IMG/VR virus record: IMGVR_UViG_3300044949_001956
Coordinates: 1-64,000 of that record
Length of the DNA: 64,000 bases
Direction: 5' to 3' (one strand)
DNA from: a virus
Below are positions 1 to 8,158 of the stretch, one piece after another. Each line of letters begins with the position of its first letter. Within the stretch, counting starts at the first letter, position 1. The translations under genes were made by a program, and so were the position numbers. Under the pieces are notes generated by a model. The model saw nothing but the letters and a program-made list of their open reading frames with translations, made no database searches and was not told where the DNA came from.

Positions 1-2
1 AT

Positions 3-443
3 ATCGAGCTGCACTGGTCGATGGACTACATCGCAGCCAACGGTAGAAGGTTTCTGATCATACACGGCGACCAGTACGACACGTTTCTGATACAGAATAC
101 GTTCATCGCCAAGCTTGGTTCGTTCGCGTATGACTGGCTTGTGGCATTGAACTCCTGCTTGTCCTTTATCAGGAGAAAGTTTGGGTTTGGCTACTGGTCT
201 CTCTCACAGTACGTGAAGCTAAGAGCCAAGACCGCAACTAACGTTGTTGACATCTTCGAGAACACCATGTGTGACGCTATAAGGAAAGACGGATACGACG
301 GTGTCATCTGCGGTCACATACACATGCCCAAGATAATGGAACGCGCAGACGGTTTCAAGTACATCAACTGCGGCGACTGGACAGAGTCATGCACTGCCGT
401 TGCTGAAACGTATGATGGTAAGTTCGTACTACTGTATATATGA
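3..443 (+). CDS. LpxH-like metallophosphoesterase (5'-truncated by window edge)
   Basis: C-terminal part of a calcineurin-type metallophosphoesterase that resembles UDP-2,3-diacylglucosamine diphosphatase (LpxH/LpxH2), a lipid A pathway enzyme. Visible motifs are LIIHGDQYDTF, the metal-binding GHIHMP and the downstream YINCGDWTES. The frame is open to the left window edge, and the usual N-terminal DxH and GNHD motifs are missing, so the start lies outside the window. A role in lipid A or LPS metabolism would fit the heptose genes nearby, but many phage phosphoesterases of this type have no assigned substrate. Family is fairly sure; substrate is inferred. Confidence 0.7.
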   Translation: MELHWSMDYIAANGRRFLIIHGDQYDTFLIQNTFIAKLGSFAYDWLVALNSCLSFIRRKFGFGYWSLSQYVKLRAKTATNVVDIFENTMCDAIRKDGYDGVICGHIHMPKIMERADGFKYINCGDWTESCTAVAETYDGKFVLLYI

Positions 444-452
444 GGGAATCCT

Positions 453-629
453 ATGACACCTGAAGAGATCCAACGGGCTCTTGACTACGACCTGTTTGTA
501 GCCAGAGACAAGCGGACAGTCTTTCTACTGTCGGTCATCGTGTCGTTCTGTGATGACAGCCAATGGTGGACACTGCCTCAGCACGTCAGAGATGCCGTCA
601 ACGAACTGAAGGAACTTAGCAATGCCTGA
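453..629 (+). CDS. Small hypothetical protein (58 aa)
   Basis: Short reading frame starting MTPEEIQRALDYDLF, preceded by a good ribosome binding site (GAGGG, about 5 nt upstream). Its 3' end overlaps the start of the kinase gene that follows, so the two are probably translationally coupled. No domain recognised. The ribosome binding site, tight packing and protein-like composition support it as a real gene. Confidence 0.6.
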   Translation: MTPEEIQRALDYDLFVARDKRTVFLLSVIVSFCDDSQWWTLPQHVRDAVNELKELSNA

Positions 630-1110
630 ATTGATCATGCTTGTCGGACTGCCTGGCACCGGCAAGTCGACCTGGGTTCAGTCCCAGGGCTACTTTGAAA
701 AGCCGGACTGGATGGTCCTATCGACCGACAACTTCATCGAATCTTGCATCATCGGCACGAACGACACATACAGCGCTGTGTTTCCGTCCCTGATCAGACT
801 GGCAGAAAGGAACCTGGTGGAGGGACTTAACTACGCCTGCAGGGCTCGGATGAACATCGTGTGGGACCAGACCAACCTCTCTGCAGCCGGCCGAGCAAAG
901 AAGCTCAAGCAGCTGCCCATCTGCTACAAGAAGACGGCCCGAGTGTTCCCCGTGCCGTCCAACCACTCTGAGTGGCTCAACTCGGAAGAGCGCTACGGTA
1001 AGGTCATCCCGCAGAACGTGCTTGACAGCATGCATGCCATCTTCGAGCAGCCCACCATCTACGAGGGGTTTGATGAGATCATCACCCCGTACGTGTTCAG
1101 GGATCCCTGA
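622..1110 (+). CDS. P-loop polynucleotide 5'-kinase-like protein
   Basis: 162-residue P-loop kinase. It has a Walker A motif GLPGTGKST near residue 9, an STDNF segment as in T4 PseT-type kinases, and WDQTNLS followed by RAKKL, the typical substrate/lid region of polynucleotide kinases. T4 Pnkp is longer because it also carries a phosphatase domain, which is absent here. The likely role is 5' phosphorylation of nucleic acid ends in repair of DNA or tRNA. It overlaps the 58-residue gene upstream and runs convergently into hldD, overlapping it by 14 nt. Kinase fold is confident; substrate is inferred. Confidence 0.75.
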   Translation: MPELIMLVGLPGTGKSTWVQSQGYFEKPDWMVLSTDNFIESCIIGTNDTYSAVFPSLIRLAERNLVEGLNYACRARMNIVWDQTNLSAAGRAKKLKQLPICYKKTARVFPVPSNHSEWLNSEERYGKVIPQNVLDSMHAIFEQPTIYEGFDEIITPYVFRDP

Positions 1111-1912
1111 TCCAGTCTAGAACATCAGTCCAGTCCATAGAGCAGACCTCATCCAACCGGGTGCGGTCTGCTTTAGTATAGCGCTGATACTGCGCCTTGA
1201 GTTCCTCGGGCATGTCTATCTCTGCTATCTTGGAGTTCTCCTTGATGGCGATAGTCACCGCAACCTGCAGGAAGCTCTTGGGTGATCCTGTACCCACATT
1301 CCATATGTCGGACTGATTTACATACAGAAGCCTGTCGTGAACTTGGCACACGTCGTCGACGTGAACAAAGTCGCGGAAGTACTTGTCTGAATCCTTAAAC
1401 ACCTTGATGGTGCCGGTCTCTCTGGCTTGCTTCCTGAACTTGGTCACAGGACTTGCTTGATCGCCCTTGTGGTCCTCGTGGTCTCCATACACGTTGAAGT
1501 ACCTGAACCCTTGAACCGGCACTCTCCAGTTGCCGGCTTTCACGTATTGGTCGAACGCATACTTCGACCACGCATATGGACTACGAGGTTGACCCGGCGC
1601 TGACTCGCTGAAGTCGGGTCCAGGTCCGTACACACTAGCGCTGCTGGCGTATTGGAACCTTACCCCCAGTTCGTTGCACATGGACAGCAGGTCGATGCTG
1701 AACAGCAGATTCTGCTCTAGTATCTTGTTGATGTCCTTCTCGGTCGTACTGGATATGGCGCCTAGATGGATGACAGCATCTAGTCCTGACACGCGAGGCA
1801 AGGTCTTGTCTGGGTCATACTCATAGCCCTCAACCTCGTGCCCACGGGCAGTCAAGTGCTTGACCATGTTCTGCCCGATGAAGCCCTGGTGACCGGTGAC
1901 TAGTACCTTCAT
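1097..1912 (-). CDS. hldD: ADP-L-glycero-D-manno-heptose 6-epimerase
   Basis: Extended short-chain dehydrogenase of 271 residues. It shows the N-terminal nucleotide-binding VTGHQGFIGQN, the catalytic YAWSK (YxxxK), and a GFRYFNVYGDHEDHKG segment typical of HldD/RfaD. In the known pathway it epimerises ADP-D-glycero-heptose to the L,D form used in LPS core. Its start overlaps the end of hldE by 4 nt (ATGA), so the two form an operon. It is shorter than the roughly 310 residues of E. coli HldD. Confidence 0.88.
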   Translation of the reverse strand: MKVLVTGHQGFIGQNMVKHLTARGHEVEGYEYDPDKTLPRVSGLDAVIHLGAISSTTEKDINKILEQNLLFSIDLLSMCNELGVRFQYASSASVYGPGPDFSESAPGQPRSPYAWSKYAFDQYVKAGNWRVPVQGFRYFNVYGDHEDHKGDQASPVTKFRKQARETGTIKVFKDSDKYFRDFVHVDDVCQVHDRLLYVNQSDIWNVGTGSPKSFLQVAVTIAIKENSKIAEIDMPEELKAQYQRYTKADRTRLDEVCSMDWTDVLDWIRDP

Positions 1913-3078
1913 CTTAACTTCTCTATGATGCTGGTGGTGGAGAGATTGCCCACAAGTGGGATGATGACCACCTCAGCCAAGTCGTTGCCCACCACAGTCT
2001 CGGTGGTGTAGTCACCACCCTTGGTGATCACGTCTGGTCGCAGGTTCTCTATGACTCTTCTGGGCGTGTCCGCGTCAAAGATCACCACCTCGTCAACCGA
2101 CTCTAGAGACTCAAGCAGAGCCTTTCGATCCTCCTGCTTGTTCACGGGTCTGTCGTTGCCCTTGAGTCTTCTGACTGACTCATCCGAGTTGAGACCCACA
2201 ACAAGTCTACCGCCGAGCTTCTTGGACTCTCTCAACAGCTCTATGTGACCTCGATGGAGGATGTCAAAGCATCCGTTTGTAAAGACGGTCTTGACTCTCC
2301 TGATGTCGTCTTGTGTCAGGACGTAGGTGCCGAACTTGGTCACGCTGAGTCCCGCCAGCTTGTTTGCTTTGGTGCACGCCATGACCAGATCGTCACCCAG
2401 TGACAAGTAGTAAGTCATGCTGGCAATGAACACGTCACCTGCGCCCGTGACGTCGCTGACCGAGTGCTCGTCGCCCTTTATGTGTGTTGTAGAGTCCTTG
2501 GTGTACACAGACACACCATCTCTACCTCGTGTGACAACCAGAGCTCCTATCTGATACTTGTAGAGCATTCTTGCAGGACTGTTTTGGTAGTCCTCCTTGT
2601 CCGTGTAGTCAACCAGTTCCTTCTGGTTGAGCTTGACGATGTCTGCGCCGATGTAGTTCTCGAGGCGCTTCTTGGGATCTACAATGACCTTACAGCCGAA
2701 GCTCTTGCACCGAGTGATGATCCTATGGGTGTAGTGCAGGTAACCCTTGTTGTAGTCGCTCAGTACGCAGTACTCGATTCCAGTCAGATCAAGGTAGTCT
2801 ACATCATTGTTTATGGTGTACTGCTCGTTGTCAGAGCGAAACACGAGGTGATTATCACACACGTACCTCTTCTTGATGGCGTGGTTCGTCACATCAAAGT
2901 AGTGATCCACTTCGGCTCCTAGGGCCTGCAAGTTTGCCACCACGTTGCCCGAGCCACCGTCACGGCACTCGTACGACACCTCCTTGAAGATGGGTATGGG
3001 CGACTCCGGCGAGATCCTCTCCACCTTGCCCGTGATGTACTCATCTAGAATGTAGTCACCTATGACTGCTATTGTCAT
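1909..3078 (-). CDS. hldE: Bifunctional heptose 7-phosphate kinase / heptose 1-phosphate adenylyltransferase
   Basis: 389-residue protein. The N-terminal PfkB-type kinase domain has DGGSGNVVANLQALG and the catalytic VTGAGDVF. The C-terminal nucleotidyltransferase domain has FTNGCFDILHRGH and KGGDYT. This is the HldE architecture, which makes ADP-D-glycero-beta-D-manno-heptose. It is somewhat shorter than bacterial HldE (about 475 residues), with the loss mainly in the kinase half. It is coupled to the nuclease gene upstream and to hldD downstream by 4-nt overlaps. Both active-site signatures are intact. Confidence 0.88.
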   Translation of the reverse strand: MTIAVIGDYILDEYITGKVERISPESPIPIFKEVSYECRDGGSGNVVANLQALGAEVDHYFDVTNHAIKKRYVCDNHLVFRSDNEQYTINNDVDYLDLTGIEYCVLSDYNKGYLHYTHRIITRCKSFGCKVIVDPKKRLENYIGADIVKLNQKELVDYTDKEDYQNSPARMLYKYQIGALVVTRGRDGVSVYTKDSTTHIKGDEHSVSDVTGAGDVFIASMTYYLSLGDDLVMACTKANKLAGLSVTKFGTYVLTQDDIRRVKTVFTNGCFDILHRGHIELLRESKKLGGRLVVGLNSDESVRRLKGNDRPVNKQEDRKALLESLESVDEVVIFDADTPRRVIENLRPDVITKGGDYTTETVVGNDLAEVVIIPLVGNLSTTSIIEKLR

Positions 3079-3740
3079 TCTGCAAAAATCTCTAGTGCTC
3101 TGTCAACATAATCGTCCCTGTTCTTCACAAAGATCTGGGCGTCGTCGTGGTCGACCGCAATGGCCACCACGATCTGAGGAAACTTGTGCTCGGTCAGCTC
3201 TTCAGCCATCATCGAGTAGACCGTAGCCTGAAGGAAGTAAGACTGAATGTCTTCCTCTTCTTTCCTGCGCTTGGAGGTCTTGAAGTCGATCACCGAGTTG
3301 ACACCCAGCCAACCAGCAAGCAAGTCAGTCCGACCTGCGGTCCCCAGTCTCTTGGACCAGAGCGGAACCTCTAGTCCGTATACGGTGCCGATGCAGAGGT
3401 CGAGGTGCTTCTTGATCGAGCTGAAGGTGACCAGGTTGAAGGGCATCGCACCCCTCTTGTAGTCCGGATCATTGCTCAGGTACTTCTCACAGAGGAGATG
3501 GACTGCAGATCCCCGCCCGGCCGCCTGAGTGGACACCCTCTTGGCCTCTTCCTCACCGACTCGAGCCTTCCAAGCCTCAAGCCCTGGATTCTTGAGCTTC
3601 TGACCCAGTACTGTGGTCACCGACGGCAAGTTACCAGCAGGCGTCTTGTAGTATCGCTTGCCGTCTACATACTCAGTCTCTAAGTCCGGCAGATACACCG
3701 GGTTGTGAAGGAATCCCTTGTGTCGATTTGTCGTGATCAT
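3075..3740 (-). CDS. PD-(D/E)XK (RecB/Cas4-like) exonuclease
   Basis: 221 residues. The conserved nuclease core is visible as GRTDLLAGW followed by VIDFKTSKR (D-x(n)-DxK) and then a QATVYS helix typical of the RecB/Cas4/MGME1 group. An N-terminal LPSVTTVLG segment is also typical of MGME1-like phage exonucleases. The likely role is DNA end processing in recombination or degradation of host DNA. It overlaps hldE and the dCMP deaminase gene by 4 nt on either side. Confidence 0.8.
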   Translation of the reverse strand: MITTNRHKGFLHNPVYLPDLETEYVDGKRYYKTPAGNLPSVTTVLGQKLKNPGLEAWKARVGEEEAKRVSTQAAGRGSAVHLLCEKYLSNDPDYKRGAMPFNLVTFSSIKKHLDLCIGTVYGLEVPLWSKRLGTAGRTDLLAGWLGVNSVIDFKTSKRRKEEEDIQSYFLQATVYSMMAEELTEHKFPQIVVAIAVDHDDAQIFVKNRDDYVDRALEIFAE

Positions 3741-4177
3741 GCCAGCTTTATCTCAACCCCCGCTTCTAGAGCCATGACGTGACTGTACTCAAAGCTTTCT
3801 TGCCACTTCTCCGTGGCGTCACCTGAAATGCACACGAATATCCGCTTGACGCCAGACTGGATCAGCCCTCTGGTGCAGTCTGCACAGGGTAGTAGAGTGA
3901 CGTATGCTGTGCACCCCTCAAGTGGGATTCCGTTCCTGGCTGCATTAAATATAGCATTACGCTCTGCATGCTCGGTCCAGAAGTACTTCTCTGGCTTCTC
4001 GTGCCTGATGTCGATGTCGTCGTTGACGCCTCGACAAAAGCCGTTGTAGCCAGTAGTCCGAACTTCGTGGTTAGGTCCGACTATGACGCACCCGACCTTA
4101 GTCGATCGGTCCTTGGACTTGGTGGCCACCAGTTCGGCCATCTGCATGAAGTACTCGTCCCAATTCACCTGTTTCAT
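3737..4177 (-). CDS. dCMP deaminase
   Basis: 146-residue zinc-dependent deaminase with the catalytic HAE (TEHAERNAIFNAARNG) and the zinc-binding PCADCTRGL. It converts dCMP to dUMP, supplying substrate for the thymidylate synthase ThyX encoded at about 26.4-27.1 kb. T4 encodes an analogous enzyme (cd). It is divergent from the secreted nuclease gene with only 18 nt between the two start codons, so the two must share or overlap their control regions. Confidence 0.9.
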   Translation of the reverse strand: MKQVNWDEYFMQMAELVATKSKDRSTKVGCVIVGPNHEVRTTGYNGFCRGVNDDIDIRHEKPEKYFWTEHAERNAIFNAARNGIPLEGCTAYVTLLPCADCTRGLIQSGVKRIFVCISGDATEKWQESFEYSHVMALEAGVEIKLA

Positions 4178-4195
4178 CCTATTGAGGGTTCAATC

Positions 4196-4642
4196 ATGAA
4201 GACACTAGTTGCTCTACTTCTTATTTTAGGCCTCACGGCTACGTCAGCTCTAGCTCAGAGGCGCAACCCAGAGTTCATTCAGTACGACTGGAAGGTCATC
4301 AGGGTGATCGACGGCGACACGATCGAGTTTGAAGCCCCATGGGTGCCACCGCCCATCCGTCAGAGGATTGCCCTTCGAGTGTTTGGGGTCGACACGCCAG
4401 AGAAGGGTCACAGAGCGCAGTGTCCGCAGGAAGCGACCAGAGCTCAAGCGGCGACCGAGTTCACCAGGCAGGCCATATCAAACAGCCGTACTGTCCGAGC
4501 GGCCATTACCGACTGGGACAAGTACGGCGGTAGGATCCTCGGTGACGTCATCCTAGACAACGGCGTGAGCCTCAGGGCATTGCTGATCCAGAACGGTCAC
4601 GCCCGTGCCTACTTTGGTGAAACCAAGCAGAGCTGGTGCTAG
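4196..4642 (+). CDS. Secreted staphylococcal-nuclease-like thermonuclease
   Basis: 148 residues with an N-terminal signal peptide (MKTLVALLLILGLTATSALA, cleavage after ALA). The SNase/OB-fold core shows VIDGDTIEF, LRVFGVDTPE and DKYGGRILG, which hold the calcium-binding Asp, the catalytic Arg and the Glu of the family. The start chosen has a GAGGG ribosome binding site and opens with the signal peptide. It is one of few plus-strand genes here. Export to the periplasm or beyond is inferred. It may degrade extracellular or periplasmic DNA of host or competing phage. Confidence 0.85.
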   Translation: MKTLVALLLILGLTATSALAQRRNPEFIQYDWKVIRVIDGDTIEFEAPWVPPPIRQRIALRVFGVDTPEKGHRAQCPQEATRAQAATEFTRQAISNSRTVRAAITDWDKYGGRILGDVILDNGVSLRALLIQNGHARAYFGETKQSWC

Positions 4643-5040
4643 TCTTTACTCTTGTACTTGTCAAAGTTTGAGTGGTCGTAGCAGGTGAGTCTGTAACCAC
4701 CATCACTTGGCCACCCACAGGTAGCATGGCTGAAGCAGTTTGGCTCGTCACACACCCGGGCAAACTTCTTCAGCTCCTTGTTCTCTATTGCCTGCTCTTG
4801 AATGACTTTTATAAGAGCAGGCGCCGTGCTGTAGTCCAGCTCGTTGGTGATGTTCATGCCGCCCGCCTCATAGAGAGGTACATATGCGTCAGGACCAAAG
4901 CCAAGTAGATTGTAGATCAGATAGCGAAACGAACCTGGATTCTCTCCGTGCTCGTCGATCTTCGAGATGACCCAGGCTGCAATCTCGAGCTTGGTATCAT
5001 AGTCATACTTGGCCACAAGGGCGTCGTAGTCCTCACTCAT
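4639..5040 (-). CDS. Hypothetical protein (133 aa)
   Basis: Starts MSEDYDALVAKYDYDTKLE. This start was chosen because GGAGGAAG lies directly upstream and because it overlaps the preceding stop codon as ATGA. The C-terminal third has several cysteines and histidines (RVCDEPNCFSHATCGWP and CYDHS), suggesting a small zinc-binding site. No family recognised. It converges on the thermonuclease gene with a 4-nt overlap. Confidence 0.65.
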   Translation of the reverse strand: MSEDYDALVAKYDYDTKLEIAAWVISKIDEHGENPGSFRYLIYNLLGFGPDAYVPLYEAGGMNITNELDYSTAPALIKVIQEQAIENKELKKFARVCDEPNCFSHATCGWPSDGGYRLTCYDHSNFDKYKSKD

Positions 5041-5216
5041 TTCTCTTCCTCCCAGAATCGGCAGTAGAAGTGTGCGCCGAACGCCTCGATCTCTGGTCGA
5101 GGATATCCCTCCTCGACCAGCCACTCTACCAAATCACTCATCCTATCATTCGGGATGGCCTTAGGAAACCCGTATTTCCATCCCGACGGTGGATCAACAT
5201 ATCTAACAGTCTTCAT
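5037..5216 (-). CDS. Small hypothetical protein (59 aa)
   Basis: Begins MKTVRYVDPPSGWKYGFPK and ends FYCRFWEEEK. It is linked by ATGA overlaps to phoH upstream and to the 133-residue gene downstream, which strongly supports translation as part of that operon. No recognised domain. Confidence 0.7.
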   Translation of the reverse strand: MKTVRYVDPPSGWKYGFPKAIPNDRMSDLVEWLVEEGYPRPEIEAFGAHFYCRFWEEEK

Positions 5217-5983
5217 AGTACGGTGATCATACCCCTGTCCTCTAGGTCCTCTCTGGCGATGATGTACTCCTTCACCAGGTCAGACCTCACGATATCATCT
5301 CGATTGAACTCGATGACGTTGAAGCTTCTCATCTTGTTAATGACCTTAAAGAAGTCCTTGAAGCCCGATACGTCCCTGCGGCCGTCCAAGTCGTTCTGCT
5401 TGATGTCGCCCGCAAACACCACCTTGCAGTTCTTGCCGATGCGAGTGAACACGCTGTGCAGCTCACCTGGAGTCATGTTCTGGAACTCATCAACAATGAT
5501 CACGGCGTCGTTGATGGTGATGCCTCGGACGAACGATGTGGTCATGAACTCGACTACGTTCTTAGTCTTCATGTACTCGTAGGCGTCGCCTCTGCCGAAG
5601 AGCTCCGAGAAGATGGAGTAGTAGGGCGCCTCGTAGACCTTGGACTTTTCCTTGTTGGATCCAGGCAGGAATCCCATGTCTCTGGTAGGGACCACGCTCC
5701 TGACGATGATCATCTTGTCGTGGGTCTTCCTCTCCATGATATCGGTCATGCCGAGGTATATGGACAGGAATGACTTACCAGTGCCAGCGGTGCCGACCAG
5801 GAGAAGGTGTTGGTCTTGGTCGTAAGCGTCAAACGTCAGCCGCTGATTGTCAGTGAGTGGTCGGAACTGTTTGAGGGTAAAGTTAAGTCGTTCAGATATC
5901 TGTGTGGCACCCCCTCCCTCTCCCGACTGTCTCTGGATCCTGCGCTCTTTCTTTGTGAGCTTTCTTTGTCTGGGTGCCTGCAT
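5213..5983 (-). CDS. phoH: PhoH-like ATPase
   Basis: 256 residues. It has a Walker A (GTAGTGKSF), a Walker B-type IIVDEFQNM and the conserved GDIKQNDL of the PhoH/helicase superfamily 1 group. PhoH-like genes are very common in marine phages; their biochemical role in infection is not settled (ATPase, possibly RNA-related, linked to phosphate stress in bacteria). A basic N-terminal segment (RKLTKKERRIQRQ) is typical of T4-like PhoH. The window also carries pstS, another phosphate-linked gene. Confidence 0.9.
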   Translation of the reverse strand: MQAPRQRKLTKKERRIQRQSGEGGGATQISERLNFTLKQFRPLTDNQRLTFDAYDQDQHLLLVGTAGTGKSFLSIYLGMTDIMERKTHDKMIIVRSVVPTRDMGFLPGSNKEKSKVYEAPYYSIFSELFGRGDAYEYMKTKNVVEFMTTSFVRGITINDAVIIVDEFQNMTPGELHSVFTRIGKNCKVVFAGDIKQNDLDGRRDVSGFKDFFKVINKMRSFNVIEFNRDDIVRSDLVKEYIIAREDLEDRGMITVL

Positions 5984-5992
5984 GAGGACTCT

Positions 5993-6241
5993 CTAAAACG
6001 TGTTGATGTTGCTCCGAGTGAGGCCGCGTGAGTGAGCCTTCTTGATTTCCTTCAGACGATCCCGGAAGCCGCTATCCGGTTTCTTGAGCCCCAGGCGGAT
6101 TGAGTCGCCTAGGGCGGGAGCGCTGTGGAACACTTGCTGCATGTGTGGATTGCTAGCCACAAACTCCTCGCGCTCGTTCATCGACATTATGACGGTGAAC
6201 TCCTCACTTGTATTTAGGTCTTTGAAGGTGTAAGACGGCAT
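5993..6241 (-). CDS. Conserved small T4-like phage protein (82 aa)
   Basis: Begins MPSYTFKDLNTSEEFTV and ends LTRSNINTF. The N-terminal strand pattern resembles the FmdB-type zinc ribbon fold, but the zinc-binding cysteines are missing. I recognise the pattern (MPxYxFK...GFRDxLKEIK...INTF) from marine T4-like phages, where it has no assigned function. It lies in a run of overlapping or abutting small genes between phoH and rnh. Confidence 0.65.
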   Translation of the reverse strand: MPSYTFKDLNTSEEFTVIMSMNEREEFVASNPHMQQVFHSAPALGDSIRLGLKKPDSGFRDRLKEIKKAHSRGLTRSNINTF

Positions 6242-6444
6242 CAGCGGTGCCTCCGGTTGTCATCCAAGTCATCCTCGTCATCGTCGATCTCTAGTAGACC
6301 GTTGACATTCTTTGCTCGGATCAGGTTCTTGATCTTCTTGGATCGTCGGTGCTCGTTGAGGCTCTTTCGATCAATGTAGTCGTAGTGGGCATAGTCGTCG
6401 TACCAGTTGTTGTGACCGTAACCCTTAGGCTTAGACTTGCTCAT
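6241..6444 (-). CDS. Hypothetical acidic/basic small protein (67 aa)
   Basis: Tyr/Asp-rich N-terminus (GHNNWYDDYAHYDYIDRK), a basic middle (EHRRSKKIKNLIRAKN) and a strongly acidic tail (EIDDDEDDLDDN). No family assigned. It abuts its neighbours with 1-4 nt overlaps, consistent with an operon. Confidence 0.6.
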   Translation of the reverse strand: MSKSKPKGYGHNNWYDDYAHYDYIDRKSLNEHRRSKKIKNLIRAKNVNGLLEIDDDEDDLDDNRRHR

Positions 6445-6857
6445 GTATCAATCAGTCCCGGGAATGCTAGATTTACTACCTCAATGGTGATGCCTGGATA
6501 AGGGATCTTCTTATCCTTTGCCGCTAGAACCAACTTGGCGTCCTCTGGATCCAGTGATTCTAGAAGTTCGATGAACAGCGCCTCACGGCGGAGCTGCTTC
6601 AGGTTGGGGTTGCCGTTCTCTAGGAACAGGTAAAACTTTCGGGCCTCCGTGAAGAGCCTGTGCTGCTGATCAACTAGATCACACGGCCTGTAGGGAGGAT
6701 CACCCTCTGGCAATAGCCACTTGACTCGTGGGTCAAGCGCTACCCAGAGAACTTGTCGGAGGGGAACTGTGTCATGAGCCCTGAGTACGTTGGCTCGGTC
6801 TTGATCCGTCGTGCCTTGAGAGGCCTTCTTTAGGATCTCACTGATACTGAGTTTCAT
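6441..6857 (-). CDS. Conserved T4-like phage protein, DUF6433-like
   Basis: 138 residues. It matches from memory a conserved marine T4-like family: MKLSISEIL at the start, a central PPYRPCDLVDQQH, then RREALFIELLESLDPEDA and a C-terminal KKIPYPGITxxVVxxAFPGL. Function unknown. It is immediately downstream of the RNase H gene, as in related phages, suggesting a link to replication. Confidence 0.65.
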   Translation of the reverse strand: MKLSISEILKKASQGTTDQDRANVLRAHDTVPLRQVLWVALDPRVKWLLPEGDPPYRPCDLVDQQHRLFTEARKFYLFLENGNPNLKQLRREALFIELLESLDPEDAKLVLAAKDKKIPYPGITIEVVNLAFPGLIDT

Positions 6858-7712
6858 TTAGACAAAGTCTCCAATGGAGTCTGTGAGGTTGCGAAGTCGG
6901 TTGACGATGAAGTAGTTGAGCAAGTTCGGGCTCTTCTTGCCGCCCTGTGAGGTGTAGCTCTCAAGGATGTTCTGGCGCACGTTGGCGGGAATCTGAGTCA
7001 GGTCGATGAGCTGCTTGTTCCGAATGTAGTTCCGGAAGTTCGGGTGGTCGTACTTGCCATCTAGATTTAGGGCAGCCAAAGTGTCCAGCTTCTTCTGTGT
7101 GACTGGAGACTGGCGCTTGCCGATCACGAAGCTGTTGTCATCACTGAGGATGTTGGGAATGCCGTCACCAGCGTCGCCCTTGATGATGTGCTCGAGCAGG
7201 AAGCGATCAGGGTCGTTGCAGATGATCTTCTTCTTGCGGACCGGGTCGTACTGCTGAACGTTGATGTACTGCTGCAGCTGCTGGAAGTCCTTGTCGCCAG
7301 AGAGGATCAGGATCTTCTCGTTGGTGTTGCCGAACTCCTGGCAGAGCGTTCCGATTACGTCGTCGGCCTCGGCAGACTCCACGTCGATCACTCGGTAGGG
7401 GAAGAACTCCTTGAGCTCGCCACGAATCTTACCCAGACACTCGAAGATGGCCTTCCAGTCAAGCTCGGATTCGGCCTGGGACTTCTTGCGATTGGCCTTG
7501 TAGTAGGGAAACAGCTGACGGCGCCAGTAGTTCTTGTTGTCGCAGGCGATCACGAACTCGCCGAAGTCAGGGCCGAACTTGGTCTTGTACATGCGGATGG
7601 AGTTGAGCACCATGTGGCGCACCATCCCCTCATCCACCTTGGCGTTGGTGTGGTTGCCAAGCTGGACCATGATGTTGGAAAGCATTACCTGGGACAGGTC
7701 AAGAATGATCAT
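6858..7712 (-). CDS. rnh: T4-type RNase H / 5'-3' flap exonuclease
   Basis: 284 residues of the FEN-1/5'-nuclease family. Acidic active-site motifs are visible: N-terminal MIILDLSQ, YKANRKK (the basic arch region), ESAEADDVIGTL, LSGDKDFQQL and KGDAGDGIPN. In T4 this enzyme removes RNA primers and flaps during lagging-strand synthesis. All catalytic carboxylate clusters look intact. It sits in the phoH-to-rnh run of small genes. Confidence 0.88.
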   Translation of the reverse strand: MIILDLSQVMLSNIMVQLGNHTNAKVDEGMVRHMVLNSIRMYKTKFGPDFGEFVIACDNKNYWRRQLFPYYKANRKKSQAESELDWKAIFECLGKIRGELKEFFPYRVIDVESAEADDVIGTLCQEFGNTNEKILILSGDKDFQQLQQYINVQQYDPVRKKKIICNDPDRFLLEHIIKGDAGDGIPNILSDDNSFVIGKRQSPVTQKKLDTLAALNLDGKYDHPNFRNYIRNKQLIDLTQIPANVRQNILESYTSQGGKKSPNLLNYFIVNRLRNLTDSIGDFV

Positions 7713-7727
7713 TGTGTATAGAGCTCT

Positions 7728-8111
7728 TCAGCTCTGCTCCTCTGTGGGTGTGATGATGATCTTTACTTTGTCAGACACTTCTAGGTTCCCTTCGCTGTCA
7801 AGCTGAACGAAGAGGTTGTCGGCAATGATCTGCAGTGGGTGACTCATGCCGTAGACTTTGTTGAGAAAGGATCGAGCAGCCTCTACGATGAGAGCGCCGT
7901 CCTTGAGGAAGACCATCTCATCGGAGGGCTGAAAGCCCGCTAGAGCAAGGTTGTCAAACATCATGGGGATGACTTGCTCTAGTGTCTGCTGTATGTGGGC
8001 TTGCCTGACAACGTCTACTGTGTCCTCAACTTCTTCCATGCTCTGGGGAGCCATCTCACCCAGAGGCGACTGGCGCTTCCTGGGAAAGGGAATGACGTTG
8101 TCAATTTCCAT
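7728..8111 (-). CDS. Hypothetical protein (127 aa)
   Basis: Starts MEIDNVIPFPRKRQSP. This ATG was chosen over an upstream GTG (at 8129) because a sigma70-like promoter (-35 at 8141-8146, -10 at 8118-8123, 17-bp spacer) would place the transcript start almost exactly at this ATG. The protein has a helical middle region and ends EVSDKVKIIITPTEEQS. No family assigned. Start-site choice is uncertain. Confidence 0.55.
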   Translation of the reverse strand: MEIDNVIPFPRKRQSPLGEMAPQSMEEVEDTVDVVRQAHIQQTLEQVIPMMFDNLALAGFQPSDEMVFLKDGALIVEAARSFLNKVYGMSHPLQIIADNLFVQLDSEGNLEVSDKVKIIITPTEEQS

Positions 8112-8117
8112 GATTGT

Positions 8118-8146
8118 ATTGTATCTCACCTGGGATTAGAAGTCAA
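8118..8146 (-). promoter_or_regulatory. Sigma70-type promoter upstream of the 127-aa gene
   Basis: On the minus strand, TTGACT, a 17-bp spacer and TACAAT. The predicted +1 is at or next to the ATG at 8111, implying a leaderless or nearly leaderless message. Confidence 0.55.
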
Positions 8147-8150
8147 TCAA

Positions 8151-8158
8151 TATTTATA
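8151..8158 (-). promoter_or_regulatory. T4-type late promoter TATAAATA
   Basis: Perfect T4 late consensus on the minus strand, just upstream of the sigma70-type promoter for the 127-aa gene and overlapping the 3' end of gmhA. Confidence 0.5.
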
